Positions 17,279 through 26,451 are shown, counted from the first letter of the stretch. The stretch: 64,000 bases of DNA from Fusobacterium sp. (GCF_032477075.1 NZ_JAWDXO010000013.1:1-64000), one strand, 5' to 3'. Notes: generated from the letters alone by a model not told the origin. Translations and numbers: made by a program.

Positions 17279-17749
17279 TTAAAATGAATTTAAAATACTT
17301 TCAATTTCTTCAGCATTTTTAATAGCTTTTGTTACAACAGGATGAAACTTAAAAGTTCCAAATAAAACTTTTTTTAGAGATAATGTTTCTAAATCATATT
17401 CCTCTCCATTTTCTAGAGTTAAAAATATTTCTACTCCAGTTGCCATTCCTGGAATAAGAGAATTGATAATTACTTTTTTTGTGGTAATATTGTTAGCATT
17501 TATTTCTAATGCTTTAAAGCCTAAAAATGTAGACTGTAAAAGTGCTATTACTTTTTTTTCTTCATCAATAGCTATTGTTGAATAATTACAATCCCATCTT
17601 TTAGTGAAGTTGTAACATTTTTCTTTTGAAAGGGTTTCCAAACATTTGCCCCTTTTTCCCTTCATAACTATACGAGTGTTTATAAAAACAATAAAAAGAT
17701 TTCCTAAAATTGCAAAAAGAACAACAAAAATAATTGTAAAAAAATTCAT
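17279..17749 (-). CDS. Hypothetical protein with an N-terminal membrane anchor
   Basis: The 156-residue protein has one N-terminal TM segment (about residues 4-24: FFTIIFVVLFAILGNLFIVF). The soluble part that follows contains three Cys around GKCLETLSKEKCYNF...DC and is rich in beta-type segments. An in-frame ATG 22 codons upstream lacks an RBS. The ATG at 17749 follows AAGGGGGA and begins the hydrophobic anchor, so it is preferred. I do not recognise the family. It stands alone between a 130-bp upstream gap and its terminator. Confidence 0.72.
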   Translation of the reverse strand: MNFFTIIFVVLFAILGNLFIVFINTRIVMKGKRGKCLETLSKEKCYNFTKRWDCNYSTIAIDEEKKVIALLQSTFLGFKALEINANNITTKKVIINSLIPGMATGVEIFLTLENGEEYDLETLSLKKVLFGTFKFHPVVTKAIKNAEEIESILNSF

Positions 17750-17879
17750 ATTTCCCCCTTGATGTTTATAGTGACGCCATTGAAAATCATTTAAAGTGAA
17801 AAGAATAATTTGCAACTTATTAAGTATAACATAATTCAGAAAAAGATCAATTCTATTTAATTAATAATTATTGAAGAGA

Positions 17880-18827
17880 TTATATTTCTCCATAAGCAAT
17901 GAGAGGGTCATCAATAGCTATAGCTAAAGATATAGTTTCATAAAGAATGATTCCATCAAACTCAGCTTTATAAGTTTCAAGTATATTTCCAAAACAATCT
18001 TTTATTTCTCCAAGAAAAGCTCCTTTTTTAAAAGTATCTCCTGCTTGAAAAGCTGGGTACCAGAATCCATTATGTCTAGATTCAAGATATTTAGAATTAT
18101 TTATTTCTTTTTGAGGTAAAATTGAGAGATCAGAACTATTTTCTAATATATTGAAATGCTTTAAAAGATTTCTTATATCTTGTTTATAAGCAGCAACTTC
18201 TTCTTTATTCCAAAGTCCTCTTCCACCTCGTTCTACTAGAAGGGAAGGAACTCCCTGCATAGCTGCAGAACTATACACTCCAGTGACAGAAGAAGATTTT
18301 ACTCTATAAGATACAGTTAAAGATTTTGCAGCTTCTATTGAGATTTTTTTTACATTTTCATCAGCAGAACCAGCAAAATAAACAAAAGGCATTACATTTT
18401 CTTGAACATCTCCACCATGAAGATCAAAGAAAAAATCTATATTAGGATAAAGATATTCAGAAAAATTATATGCTATCTTTTCAGAAAGAGTTCCATCCTT
18501 ATCTCCAGGAAAAACTCTATTAAGATTTTTATTATCTTCAGGTATTACAGCAGGAAGTCTTTTGAAGAATCCTGTATAATTGACTGGATGCAAAATGACA
18601 ACTGTTCCAGAAATATCAGTTGGAGATAATTCTTGAGCTGTTTCAATAGCAGCCTGTATTCCCACATATTCACAACTATGAACTCCAGAAGAAATAACTA
18701 TTGTTTTTCCTTCTTTCTTTCCACATATAACAGTGATAGGAATATGATATTTAGTTTTCTCTATATTCCAATATCCTTTTTCTTTTTTTCCGCTTTCACA
18801 TTTTATATTTCCTAAAATAAAACCCAT
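17880..18827 (-). CDS. M14-type zinc carboxypeptidase / AstE-aspartoacylase-like protein
   Basis: The 315-residue protein belongs to the succinylglutamate desuccinylase/aspartoacylase branch of M14. These are zinc enzymes that remove acyl or amino-acid groups from small molecules. The zinc motif HxxE is seen as HSCE near residue 49, with a third ligand in DLHGG near residue 137. A C-terminal biotinyl-like beta segment (about 240-310, FDGIILYET) is typical of this branch. The RBS is AAAGGAG. It begins 12 bp after the MATE gene and closes the operon that starts with the NikA-like gene. The substrate is unknown; the context suggests a small metal ligand or peptide. Confidence 0.85.
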   Translation of the reverse strand: MGFILGNIKCESGKKEKGYWNIEKTKYHIPITVICGKKEGKTIVISSGVHSCEYVGIQAAIETAQELSPTDISGTVVILHPVNYTGFFKRLPAVIPEDNKNLNRVFPGDKDGTLSEKIAYNFSEYLYPNIDFFFDLHGGDVQENVMPFVYFAGSADENVKKISIEAAKSLTVSYRVKSSSVTGVYSSAAMQGVPSLLVERGGRGLWNKEEVAAYKQDIRNLLKHFNILENSSDLSILPQKEINNSKYLESRHNGFWYPAFQAGDTFKKGAFLGEIKDCFGNILETYKAEFDGIILYETISLAIAIDDPLIAYGEI

Positions 18828-18839
18828 AATTTTCTCCTT

Positions 18840-20138
18840 TTAATTTAAAGTTTTTTTAAGAAATGGTACTAGTAATATACTTCTTAGAAAATAAAATAGA
18901 AGTAAAGATATCCAGATACCATCGTTATTCAAGATAGGAATCACATATTTCCAAGATAGTAAAAATCCGCCCAATGCTCCAACAGTTGAATAAAGAATTG
19001 GCGAAGTAATAGATGAACCTGTAAAAATTCCATAGAAAGTCAAGCCAACAAAAGCTAAAATTGGATAAAGACTTATCCAGTAAGCATATCTCTCAGCTGT
19101 ATAAACTACAGTGGAAATATCGGTAAATACTCTTATCAATTTTGGATATGACACAAGAAATATTGAGGTAATAAATATTACTAGTATTATTCCCCAAAAA
19201 AAAGTTTTTGTCCATGTATTTTTCATAAGTATATTATTTTTTTCTCCTGCTGCTCTTCCAGCAAAGACACTGGAAGTATTTGCTATTCCATCAAAAAGGT
19301 ACGAAATTATTGAAAGTATCTGGAAAAGAACAGCATTAGCAGAGAGAATAGTAATTCCCAGAGAGGAACTTGCAGCTGTAAAAAGATTATTATGAATAAC
19401 CAGACAAATGGTTCTCAACATAAGATCTTTATTTACACTCATTATAGAAAATATTTCATTTTTATTGAAGATATTTTTTAAACAAAGATTTTTTACATAT
19501 CCATAAGGAAGAAGATAGTATATTCCAATAAAAGTAGAAATTATTTGAGATATGAGAGTAGCATATGCAACTCCAGCTATTTTTTGCTTGAAGAATACAA
19601 CAAATATTATATCAAGAATTATATTTAGAAGATTGCTGCTAATCTGCATAGTAAGAGATCCCTTTATATTTCCCTGTCCCATAAGCCATCCAAGAATAAC
19701 ATAATTAATTAAGACAAAAGGGGCTCCCCATATGAGGATGAAAAAGTATTCACTTGCAGCTTTTTTTATTTCTATATCAGGAACTATAAGTTCCATAGAA
19801 AAATTAAAAATTGTATTTTGAAATATTATAAAAATTATACTTATAAAAGCTGCTATAAAAAAAGGTCTGAAAAAAGTATCAGAAGTTTTTTGTATATTGT
19901 TATTTTTTATACTTTGGGCACTGAAACCAGTAGTACTTACTCTTAAAAAACCAAATATCCAGTAAATAGTATTAAAGATAAGGGTTCCAATAGATATTCC
20001 AGCTATATATTTTTCATCTCCAAGTCTGCCAACTACTGCTATATCGGCTGCCCCTAGTAAAGGTTGAGTAACAGTTGAAAGCATAAATGGAATCATTATA
20101 CTGAGATAAGTTTTATGAGTAAGATTGTTGTTTTGCAT
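18840..20138 (-). CDS. MATE family efflux transporter
   Basis: The 432-residue membrane protein has about 12 hydrophobic segments in two similar halves and the MATE N-terminal pattern PLLGAADIAVVGRLGDEKYIA. MATE proteins export cationic drugs or metabolites using Na+ or H+ gradients, and some export siderophore-type chelators. An in-frame ATG at 20156 lies within the preceding ABC ATPase gene. The ATG at 20138, after GAGGAGC, is the better start and still overlaps nikE by 26 nt. That overlap puts it in the nik-like operon. The substrate is not predictable from sequence. Confidence 0.88.
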   Translation of the reverse strand: MQNNNLTHKTYLSIMIPFMLSTVTQPLLGAADIAVVGRLGDEKYIAGISIGTLIFNTIYWIFGFLRVSTTGFSAQSIKNNNIQKTSDTFFRPFFIAAFISIIFIIFQNTIFNFSMELIVPDIEIKKAASEYFFILIWGAPFVLINYVILGWLMGQGNIKGSLTMQISSNLLNIILDIIFVVFFKQKIAGVAYATLISQIISTFIGIYYLLPYGYVKNLCLKNIFNKNEIFSIMSVNKDLMLRTICLVIHNNLFTAASSSLGITILSANAVLFQILSIISYLFDGIANTSSVFAGRAAGEKNNILMKNTWTKTFFWGIILVIFITSIFLVSYPKLIRVFTDISTVVYTAERYAYWISLYPILAFVGLTFYGIFTGSSITSPILYSTVGALGGFLLSWKYVIPILNNDGIWISLLLFYFLRSILLVPFLKKTLN

Positions 20139-20952
20139 AAACTTTCTGCTCCTCATTTTCTATATCAATTTCTAAAATAGAATGTAAAAGTTTTGCAGCA
20201 TAAGAACTTTTTACTTCTGACAGCATGTAGATATCATCAACTTGTTCCACTATTTTTCCATCATAGAAAAAGATTACTCTATCACACATATATGTTACTG
20301 ATGGAAGATCATGAGTTATAAAAATATATGAAAATCCAAATTCACTTTGAAGCTGTTTTAAAAGATCCATTACTTGTGTCTGAGTAGAAGCATCCAAAGA
20401 ACTTATAGCTTCATCAAGAAGGATAATTTCAGGATTTGTAGCAACAGCTCTGGCTATACATACTCTTTGCAGCTGCCCTCCACTTAATTCATGGGGATAT
20501 CTGTCCATAAAATTTTTATTGAGTCCAACTAACTTTAACAATTCTTCTGTTCTTTTTTCTTTATCTATTCTTATATTTTCTCTTTTTTCTATAACTCTTA
20601 AGGATTCACCAATAATATCTTTTACACGAAATCTAGGATTTGCAGATGAAGTATAATCTTGGAATACAACACTGACAGATTGTTTCACTTTTCTTTTTTC
20701 CTCTCTAGAAGATTTACCATAGAGAGTTATTCCATTAATAAAAACATCTCCTTTATCAGGAGTTAAAAGACCTATTAATACTTTTCCAAAAGTACTTTTA
20801 CCACTTCCACTTTCTCCTATTATGCCTAAACATTCTCCTTTTTTTAGAGAAATTGAAACATCTTTTACTACTTCTTGTCTCTCTTTTCCAAAAAAAGAAG
20901 TTTGATTTTCTTTTTTAAAACTGACAAATATATTTTTAGCTTCCAGCAGCAT
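20113..20952 (-). CDS. nikE: Nickel/peptide-type ABC importer ATPase (NikE-like)
   Basis: The 279-residue nucleotide-binding subunit has Walker A GESGSGKST, the Q-loop VFQDYTSSANP, signature LSGGQLQR, Walker B IILLDEAISSLD and the H-loop THD. The class is that of DppF/OppF/NikE. GGAAGGAGG precedes the ATG at 20952, so I prefer it to the ATG six codons upstream. It overlaps nikD by 17 nt and MATE by 26 nt. It pairs with the NikD-like subunit to energise the NikBC permease. The nickel label comes from the NikA-like partner; peptide transport is the alternative. Confidence 0.82.
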   Translation of the reverse strand: MLLEAKNIFVSFKKENQTSFFGKERQEVVKDVSISLKKGECLGIIGESGSGKSTFGKVLIGLLTPDKGDVFINGITLYGKSSREEKRKVKQSVSVVFQDYTSSANPRFRVKDIIGESLRVIEKRENIRIDKEKRTEELLKLVGLNKNFMDRYPHELSGGQLQRVCIARAVATNPEIILLDEAISSLDASTQTQVMDLLKQLQSEFGFSYIFITHDLPSVTYMCDRVIFFYDGKIVEQVDDIYMLSEVKSSYAAKLLHSILEIDIENEEQKVYAKQQSYS

Positions 20953-21778
20953 ATGCTCTCCTCCTTCCATTATGGAGTATTTCTTTATATCTGTTCATAA
21001 CTGCCATTTTCTTTTCTATAAGCATTTTTGTATATTCTTCTTTTTCAGAAGAAAAGATATAATTTTTGTCTCCTTGAGCCACAGCTTTTCCATTGCTCAT
21101 GACAATAACATTATCAGCAATTTTTGAAATGACACTTAAATCATGGGAAATAAAGATTATGGCTACTTTATATTTTTCTTTTATTTTTATAAATTCCTTC
21201 ATTATTTCATATTGAGTAACAGCATCTATAGCAGTTGTTGGTTCATCTGCTATGAGAAGTTTTGGTTCCATAGCTAGAGCTAAACCTATCATAATTCTTT
21301 GAAGCATACCTCCACTTAGTTGATGTGGGTATTTATGGAGAATATCTTCTGCATTTTTTAACTGCATAAGTTCCAGTATCTCAATAGATTTTCTTTTTAT
21401 CTCTTCTTGATTGAGGTTAAGATGCTCAATAAATGTTTCAGCCATCTGGTAACCAATAGAATATAAGGGATCAAAACAAGTCATAGGATTCTGTAAAACC
21501 ATTGCTATTTCTTTTCCTCTTAATTTTCTCATATTTTCATTGTTTTTTTGAAGAAGATCACTATTTTCATAAATAGCTGACCCCTTAATTTGAAAATTTT
21601 TATCAAGAAGTCCCATTATAGCTTTACAGGTCATACTTTTACCACTTCCAGACTCTCCAAGAATTCCAAGGCATTCTCCTTCTTTTAAAGAAAAAGAAAT
21701 ATTATCTACAAGTTTTATAGAAGATTTTTTAGACTTGGCTTCAACAGAAAGATTTTCAACTTTAAGTAATGTTTTCAT
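20936..21778 (-). CDS. nikD: Nickel/peptide-type ABC importer ATPase (NikD-like)
   Basis: The 280-residue ATPase subunit has Walker A GESGSGKSM, the Q-loop VLQNPMTCFDP, signature LSGGMLQR, and Walker B LLIADEPTTAID. The length and the IGLALAMEPKLLIADEPTTAID block fit NikD/DppD. Its ATG overlaps the nikC stop by 4 nt, a typical sign of translational coupling. It works with NikE as a heterodimer. Confidence 0.83.
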   Translation of the reverse strand: MKTLLKVENLSVEAKSKKSSIKLVDNISFSLKEGECLGILGESGSGKSMTCKAIMGLLDKNFQIKGSAIYENSDLLQKNNENMRKLRGKEIAMVLQNPMTCFDPLYSIGYQMAETFIEHLNLNQEEIKRKSIEILELMQLKNAEDILHKYPHQLSGGMLQRIMIGLALAMEPKLLIADEPTTAIDAVTQYEIMKEFIKIKEKYKVAIIFISHDLSVISKIADNVIVMSNGKAVAQGDKNYIFSSEKEEYTKMLIEKKMAVMNRYKEILHNGRRRAYAAGS

Positions 21779-22599
21779 ATCTGTGCCTCCTTAGGGTCAA
21801 AAGCATCTCTAAGGCAATCTCCAAGAAGATTGAAAGAAGCCACAAGAATAACTACAGCAATACCAGGAGCTATCATTTGTACAGGGTTAGTTGTCATTAC
21901 ATTTTTAGCTTCATTGAGCATAGCTCCCCATTCAGGAACAGGAGCTTGTACACCAAGACCTAGAAATGATAATGTAGAAATATTAAGAACAGCCCATCCT
22001 ATATCAAGAGTAGCCAATACAGCCATTTCTGAGGCTATACATGGAATCATATGTCTTATCAGAATAAATTTTTCTCCAGAGCCAATACATCTTGAGAATA
22101 AAACAAAATTTTTATCTGTATATTTTACAACATTTGTTCTTATCATACGTGCATACCATGCCCATTTGATAAATATATTTGCAATGATGACATTTCTTAT
22201 ATCTACCCCTAAGAGAGCAACAACAGCAAGTATCATAATCTGACTTGGAAAAGAAAGCATCATATCTACTATTCTCATTATAATTTCATCAGTAGTTCCT
22301 TTGAAATATCCAGCTAAAAGTCCCATAAGGGTTCCAAGTCCAATAGTTCCCAACATAGTTACAAGAGATAGAAAAAGAGTAGGTCTTATTCCATAGATCA
22401 TTCTTGAAAATACACATCTTCCAAGCTGGTCTGTTCCCAATGGATATTGTAGTGAATAAGATGCAAATTTATTCATAATATCATTTTCATAGGGGTCATT
22501 AGGGGCAAACAATGGAGCAAAAATTCCCATGATAGAAAGAAGTAATATAAGTGCCATACAAAAGACAGCAGTTTTATTTTTTAAAAGTTTTTTGAACAT
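21775..22599 (-). CDS. nikC: Nickel/peptide-type ABC importer permease (NikC-like)
   Basis: The 274-residue permease has about six TM segments and the EAA-type loop (AARCIGSGEKFILIRHMIP region) found in binding-protein-dependent permeases. The first segment is followed by the APLFAPNDPYE pattern, common to DppC/NikC. It starts directly after the nikB stop, with its RBS (AAAGGAAG) inside the end of nikB, and overlaps nikD by 4 nt. Confidence 0.84.
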   Translation of the reverse strand: MFKKLLKNKTAVFCMALILLLSIMGIFAPLFAPNDPYENDIMNKFASYSLQYPLGTDQLGRCVFSRMIYGIRPTLFLSLVTMLGTIGLGTLMGLLAGYFKGTTDEIIMRIVDMMLSFPSQIMILAVVALLGVDIRNVIIANIFIKWAWYARMIRTNVVKYTDKNFVLFSRCIGSGEKFILIRHMIPCIASEMAVLATLDIGWAVLNISTLSFLGLGVQAPVPEWGAMLNEAKNVMTTNPVQMIAPGIAVVILVASFNLLGDCLRDAFDPKEAQI

Positions 22600-23541
22600 T
22601 TAACACACTTCCTTTCTAAGTCTAGGGTCAGATACATATTGAATTATATCAAATATGAGGTTGAAAACTACAAAGAGTGTTCCTACCATAAGTACATAAG
22701 CTTGTATTACAGGGTAATCTCTGTTAAAAATAGAGGCTATACATAATTTTCCAATACCAGGCCATGCAAATACATTTTCTACAACAATAGTTCCAGCTAT
22801 AAGCTGAGGAATACTCATACCAATAGCTACTATACATGTATGAAGAGAATTTTTTAGTATATGTTTTCTAAGAATATCTTTTTGTTTTAAACCTCTTACA
22901 TTTGCATAAAGAACATAATCTTCCTTCATATTTTCAAGCATATTATTTCTGATAAGTCTTATGTAAGTAGAAATATATGTAAGAGAAACAGTGAAAGAAG
23001 GCAGGATAAGATATTTTAGTCCCCCTCCTCCGCTTGTAGGAAGCAGATCAAGTTTGATACTGATCAACCATATTAAAAGTAATCCTATCCAGTAAGCAGG
23101 CATAGCAGTAGTCATGAAAATTATTCCTCTTGTAATACGATCAAAAAGCGAATCTTTATATACTGCACAAAAAAATCCTATTGGCAGACTAAGAGTTACC
23201 ACAAAAAGCAGAGACATTCCAGCAAGTTTTAGAGTGGCTGGTAGGCATCTTCCTATTTCTCCAAGAACAGTACGTGCTGGGTTTGTGTAGCTTACTCCAA
23301 AATCAAGTTTTAAACATTGAATAAACCATTTAATATATCTTAAAAGAAAAGGGTCATTGAGTCCTAACTCTTCTCTTACCTGCATTATAGCTTCTTCTGT
23401 AATTATAGGAGTCTGTCTTACCCTCAGAGCTACTTCAGCAGGATCTGAAGGTATGAGATTGATAAAAACAAAACAGACAAAAGATATACACAAAAGAAGA
23501 GGGATACTCATAAGAATACGTTTTAATATATAGTTCTTCAA
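22600..23541 (-). CDS. nikB: Nickel/peptide-type ABC importer permease (NikB-like)
   Basis: The 313-residue permease looks like NikB through most of its length: LDFGVSY, CLPATLKLAG, the EAA loop NVRGLKQKDILRKHILKNS, VENVFAWPGIGKL, and FNRDYPVIQ near the C-terminus. It forms the pore with NikC. It follows the NikA-like gene after a hairpin with a T-rich tail, so expression of the pore genes may be lower than that of the binding protein. Confidence 0.85.
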   Translation of the reverse strand: MKNYILKRILMSIPLLLCISFVCFVFINLIPSDPAEVALRVRQTPIITEEAIMQVREELGLNDPFLLRYIKWFIQCLKLDFGVSYTNPARTVLGEIGRCLPATLKLAGMSLLFVVTLSLPIGFFCAVYKDSLFDRITRGIIFMTTAMPAYWIGLLLIWLISIKLDLLPTSGGGGLKYLILPSFTVSLTYISTYIRLIRNNMLENMKEDYVLYANVRGLKQKDILRKHILKNSLHTCIVAIGMSIPQLIAGTIVVENVFAWPGIGKLCIASIFNRDYPVIQAYVLMVGTLFVVFNLIFDIIQYVSDPRLRKEVC

Positions 23542-23568
23542 GATGTTTCCTCCTAAAAAAGACTAAAA

Positions 23569-23603
23569 GCTGAAAAGAGGACAATTATTTTCCTCTTTTC
23601 AGC
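23569..23603 (-). terminator. Intercistronic hairpin between the nikA-like and nikB-like genes
   Basis: The perfect 12-bp arms GCTGAAAAGAGG and CCTCTTTTCAGC (23569-23580 and 23592-23603) are followed on the minus strand by TTTTAGTCTTTTTT. It probably terminates part of the transcripts after the binding-protein gene, or protects its 3' end. Confidence 0.8.
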
Positions 23604-23611
23604 ACTAAAAT

Positions 23612-25222
23612 TTATTTTTCAAAATACATATCTGCAAAAGGTACTTCATATTGAGTCTGTGTGAATTTTACACCTTTTAGATTAGAGTTGTATATAGCTT
23701 TATTACATTCGTAAGTAAGTGGAATATATACTGCATCTTCATGAAGTCTTGTAAGAACAAAAGTATATAAACCTTGTCTTTCTTTTTCATCAGTAGATAC
23801 AAGAATTTTTGTTATAGCTTCATCAATTTCTTTTTTATCTTCTAACCCTAATTGAGCTGCATAGTCACCATAAACTGGTTGACGCATAGCAGCAAGAGAA
23901 GATTGAGGATCATATGGTGTACCCCAGCAGATATTAAATACCATATCAAAATTACCAGTTTTCATTTTATCACGATAAGATTGCTCCTCTTCTCCAGCAA
24001 TAGATATTTCTATACCTATTTTTTTGTATTCAGATTGTAAATATTCCGAAATTATTTTTTCAGTTACACTGTCACTGTTGTAAAGAAGAGAAAGCTGTAA
24101 TTTTTTACCATCTTTTTCACGAATACCTTTATCATTTTTAAGCCATCCGGCTTGATCTAAAGTTTCAGCAGCTTTTTCCATATTGAATTCATAAGGCTTT
24201 AAATCTATATTACTATATGGAATAGTTTTAGAGAAAAGTGTATCAGCAGGTTTTTCAAGTCCATAGAAAACACCATCAGAAATTGCTTGTTTGTTAGTAG
24301 CATATTGAAGAGCATGTCTAACACTTTTATCTTTTAAAATTCCATTTGAAGTGTTTAATACAATCTGTCTTGTAGAAGTTGGCTCTGAAAGAGCAATATT
24401 AAATTTTTCACTGTTTTTATATTTATTTATAGCATCAGCATCTATCATATTTTTACCAAATATAAGATCAATTTCCCCTTTTTCCAAAGCAAGAATACGA
24501 GTTTGATTGTCTGGGATAACTTTAACAATAATTTTTTTGATTTCAGGAACTTTTCCCCAATAATTTTCATTTGCTTCAAATACTGCATATTCATCAGTAA
24601 CAAAATCCTTTAAAATATATGGTCCAGTTCCAATATATGAATTTACACCATTTTTTGTAGAACCATCTTTCATAGAGTTTGGAGATATCATAGCAAAAGG
24701 TCTTGTAACCCCAAGTTCTGTAAGCATAGGGTAGTAAGGTTTGCTCATTTTTATTTGTAGAGTATAATCATCTATAAGATCTACACTTTCTAAAAGCTGC
24801 ATCATTTCAAGCCAAGTATGTCTGCTTTTGTTTTCAATGATTGCATCAAAGTTAGCTTTTATAGCTTTTGCATCACATACAGTTCCATCAGAAAATGTAA
24901 CTCCTTTTCTAATATTGAATGTATATGTTTTTCCATCTTCACTGATAGTCCAACTTTCAGCAAGACAAGGTTCATATCCTTTTTCTGTAATATTTACAAG
25001 AGTTTCATAGAGCATTTCTTGAGCATACATCTCACCAGCATAAAGATGAGGGTTTAGATCACGGATATCACGATAGTTTACAAATGTCAGTTCCTCTTTT
25101 TTTGCAGGTTCTGTAGTAGTATTTTTAGCAGCTGCAGGGGTATCTTTATCAGAACCACATCCGCTTAATAAGCTGGAAATTACAGTTATTCCAAGAATAA
25201 GTTTAAAAATTCCTTTTTTCAT
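23612..25222 (-). CDS. nikA: Family 5 solute-binding lipoprotein, NikA-like
   Basis: The 536-residue lipoprotein has a signal peptide and the lipobox LLSGC. Similarity to E. coli NikA (recalled, not searched) runs through the chain: LNPHLY near the mature N-terminus, RHTWLEM, YYPMLTELGVTRPF, IGTGPYIL, ENYWGK, VIPDNQTR and WGTPYDPQ. E. coli NikA has PYDPH at the last site, where the His binds the metal; here it is Gln. The ligand may therefore be a different metal chelate. An ATG at 25249 lies upstream of the AAAGGAGG site, so ATG 25222 is chosen. Nickel, another metal-chelate or a peptide are all possible. Confidence 0.85.
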   Translation of the reverse strand: MKKGIFKLILGITVISSLLSGCGSDKDTPAAAKNTTTEPAKKEELTFVNYRDIRDLNPHLYAGEMYAQEMLYETLVNITEKGYEPCLAESWTISEDGKTYTFNIRKGVTFSDGTVCDAKAIKANFDAIIENKSRHTWLEMMQLLESVDLIDDYTLQIKMSKPYYPMLTELGVTRPFAMISPNSMKDGSTKNGVNSYIGTGPYILKDFVTDEYAVFEANENYWGKVPEIKKIIVKVIPDNQTRILALEKGEIDLIFGKNMIDADAINKYKNSEKFNIALSEPTSTRQIVLNTSNGILKDKSVRHALQYATNKQAISDGVFYGLEKPADTLFSKTIPYSNIDLKPYEFNMEKAAETLDQAGWLKNDKGIREKDGKKLQLSLLYNSDSVTEKIISEYLQSEYKKIGIEISIAGEEEQSYRDKMKTGNFDMVFNICWGTPYDPQSSLAAMRQPVYGDYAAQLGLEDKKEIDEAITKILVSTDEKERQGLYTFVLTRLHEDAVYIPLTYECNKAIYNSNLKGVKFTQTQYEVPFADMYFEK

Positions 25223-25260
25223 AAAATCTAATTCCTCCTTTGATGACATTAATATTGTCT

Positions 25261-25289
25261 ATGATATCATCAAATTGGATTATTTTCAA
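25261..25289 (-). promoter_or_regulatory. Promoter of the nik-like operon with a palindrome over the -10
   Basis: On the minus strand TTGAAA (25284-25289) and TATCAT (25261-25266) are 17 bp apart. The 10-bp perfect palindrome ATGATATCAT (25261-25270) overlaps the -10 element, so a metal-responsive or other repressor could bind there. No regulator gene is adjacent. Confidence 0.65.
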
Positions 25290-25566
25290 TAAAAAATAAT
25301 TTGAATATAGAAATATTTTTAAATACAATAAATTTTATAACTTATTTTTTCAGAAATAAAGCTTTTTATAAAATATTTATATTAGATTTTTTTAGTAATG
25401 ATATAAAACTTAAAAATAGATTAATTAAAAATAAATTTGAATAGGAGAAACTAAAAAAAGAAAAAAGATATTAAGTTGAAAAATGAAATACATTTCATAA
25501 TTTTCTTAATATTTTTTTCTTTTATTTGATATCAAATATTTTTATATTTAAATTAATTTTTTAAAA
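25290..25566. other. AT-rich gap downstream of the ferritin-like/VIT1 gene
   Basis: No gene is seen. The stretch contains a perfect 14-bp palindrome, ATTTGATATCAAAT (25524-25537), about 30 bp past the stop of the VIT1 fusion gene. It shares the GATATC core with the palindrome at the nik-like promoter. It could be a weak terminator or a protein-binding site. Confidence 0.4.
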
Positions 25567-26451
25567 TTAAAGATCTATTCCTAAGAATTTTTTTACCAAT
25601 ATACCTATTAAAAAAGATATAGCAGCCACAGAAAGACTGATTCCTGCCATCTCTAAAAATCTTTTCATAAATGGCAGATCTTTAGCTACTGAAATATAAT
25701 AATTAAAGAAAAGAATAATAAAGATAACAGTAGCAAGCATTGTAATCAAAGCACCAAGCCACATATCCTCTGGAAATATAAGATATGGAAGAACAAGAAG
25801 AGCAACAGTAATAAGATAAGCTACTCCTGTATAAATACTTGATTTCATTGCATTTGGATTATTTTCAGCCCTTTCAGCAAGATAGTTTGAAGCAGCCATA
25901 GAAAGAGTTGCAGATATTCCAGTAATGATACCAGAAAGAGCAACAATTCGGGTATTCATGAGAGCAAATGAAAGTCCAGCAATGGTTCCTGTAAGCTCTA
26001 CAAGGGCATCATTTAATCCAAGTACCATAGCACCAACATATTGAAGTCTTTCTTCATCAAGCATTTCAATAAGTTCATGTTCATGTCTCAATTCATCTTC
26101 AGAAGCTTTTTTAGCTTCAGGAACTTCATTTATTATATCTGCATATTTGGAACTGGCACTAGTTTCATCACTTTGAATAAGTTTTAATACAAATGTGAAT
26201 CCCATAATTACTGTAAGAAATTTATACCAATATATAAGTTTATGATTGGGTTTCACATTTTTTTTAGTGAAACTTTTCCACATTTCAGCATGATCCTTTT
26301 CATCACTTGCCATTTTTTCTAGAATTTTTTTATTTTTTGGATCTTTTTCTTTTTTTGACATAAAATCATAAATTAAACTGTCAGTTTCTTCATCTGCTTG
26401 ACTTTTAAGTAATATATCCAATGCTTTTTGGCTCAATATTCTTTCTTCCAT
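25567..26451 (-). CDS. Ferritin-like domain fused to a VIT1/CCC1-type metal transporter
   Basis: The 294-residue protein combines two parts. The N-terminal ~130 residues look like a rubrerythrin/ferritin-like helical bundle with two ExxH motifs (EKDH near residue 51, ELRH near 120), the usual diiron ligands. The C-terminal part (about 135-294) is a VIT1/CCC1 domain with about five TM helices and MAASNYLAERAE in the first half. VIT1/CCC1 proteins move Fe2+ or Mn2+ out of the cytoplasm, and fusions of this type (MbfA) export iron in some bacteria. ATG 26451 (GAGGTG, 7-base spacing) is preferred over ATG 26457. It is divergent from the secretion operon. Confidence 0.88.
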   Translation of the reverse strand: MEERILSQKALDILLKSQADEETDSLIYDFMSKKEKDPKNKKILEKMASDEKDHAEMWKSFTKKNVKPNHKLIYWYKFLTVIMGFTFVLKLIQSDETSASSKYADIINEVPEAKKASEDELRHEHELIEMLDEERLQYVGAMVLGLNDALVELTGTIAGLSFALMNTRIVALSGIITGISATLSMAASNYLAERAENNPNAMKSSIYTGVAYLITVALLVLPYLIFPEDMWLGALITMLATVIFIILFFNYYISVAKDLPFMKRFLEMAGISLSVAAISFLIGILVKKFLGIDL

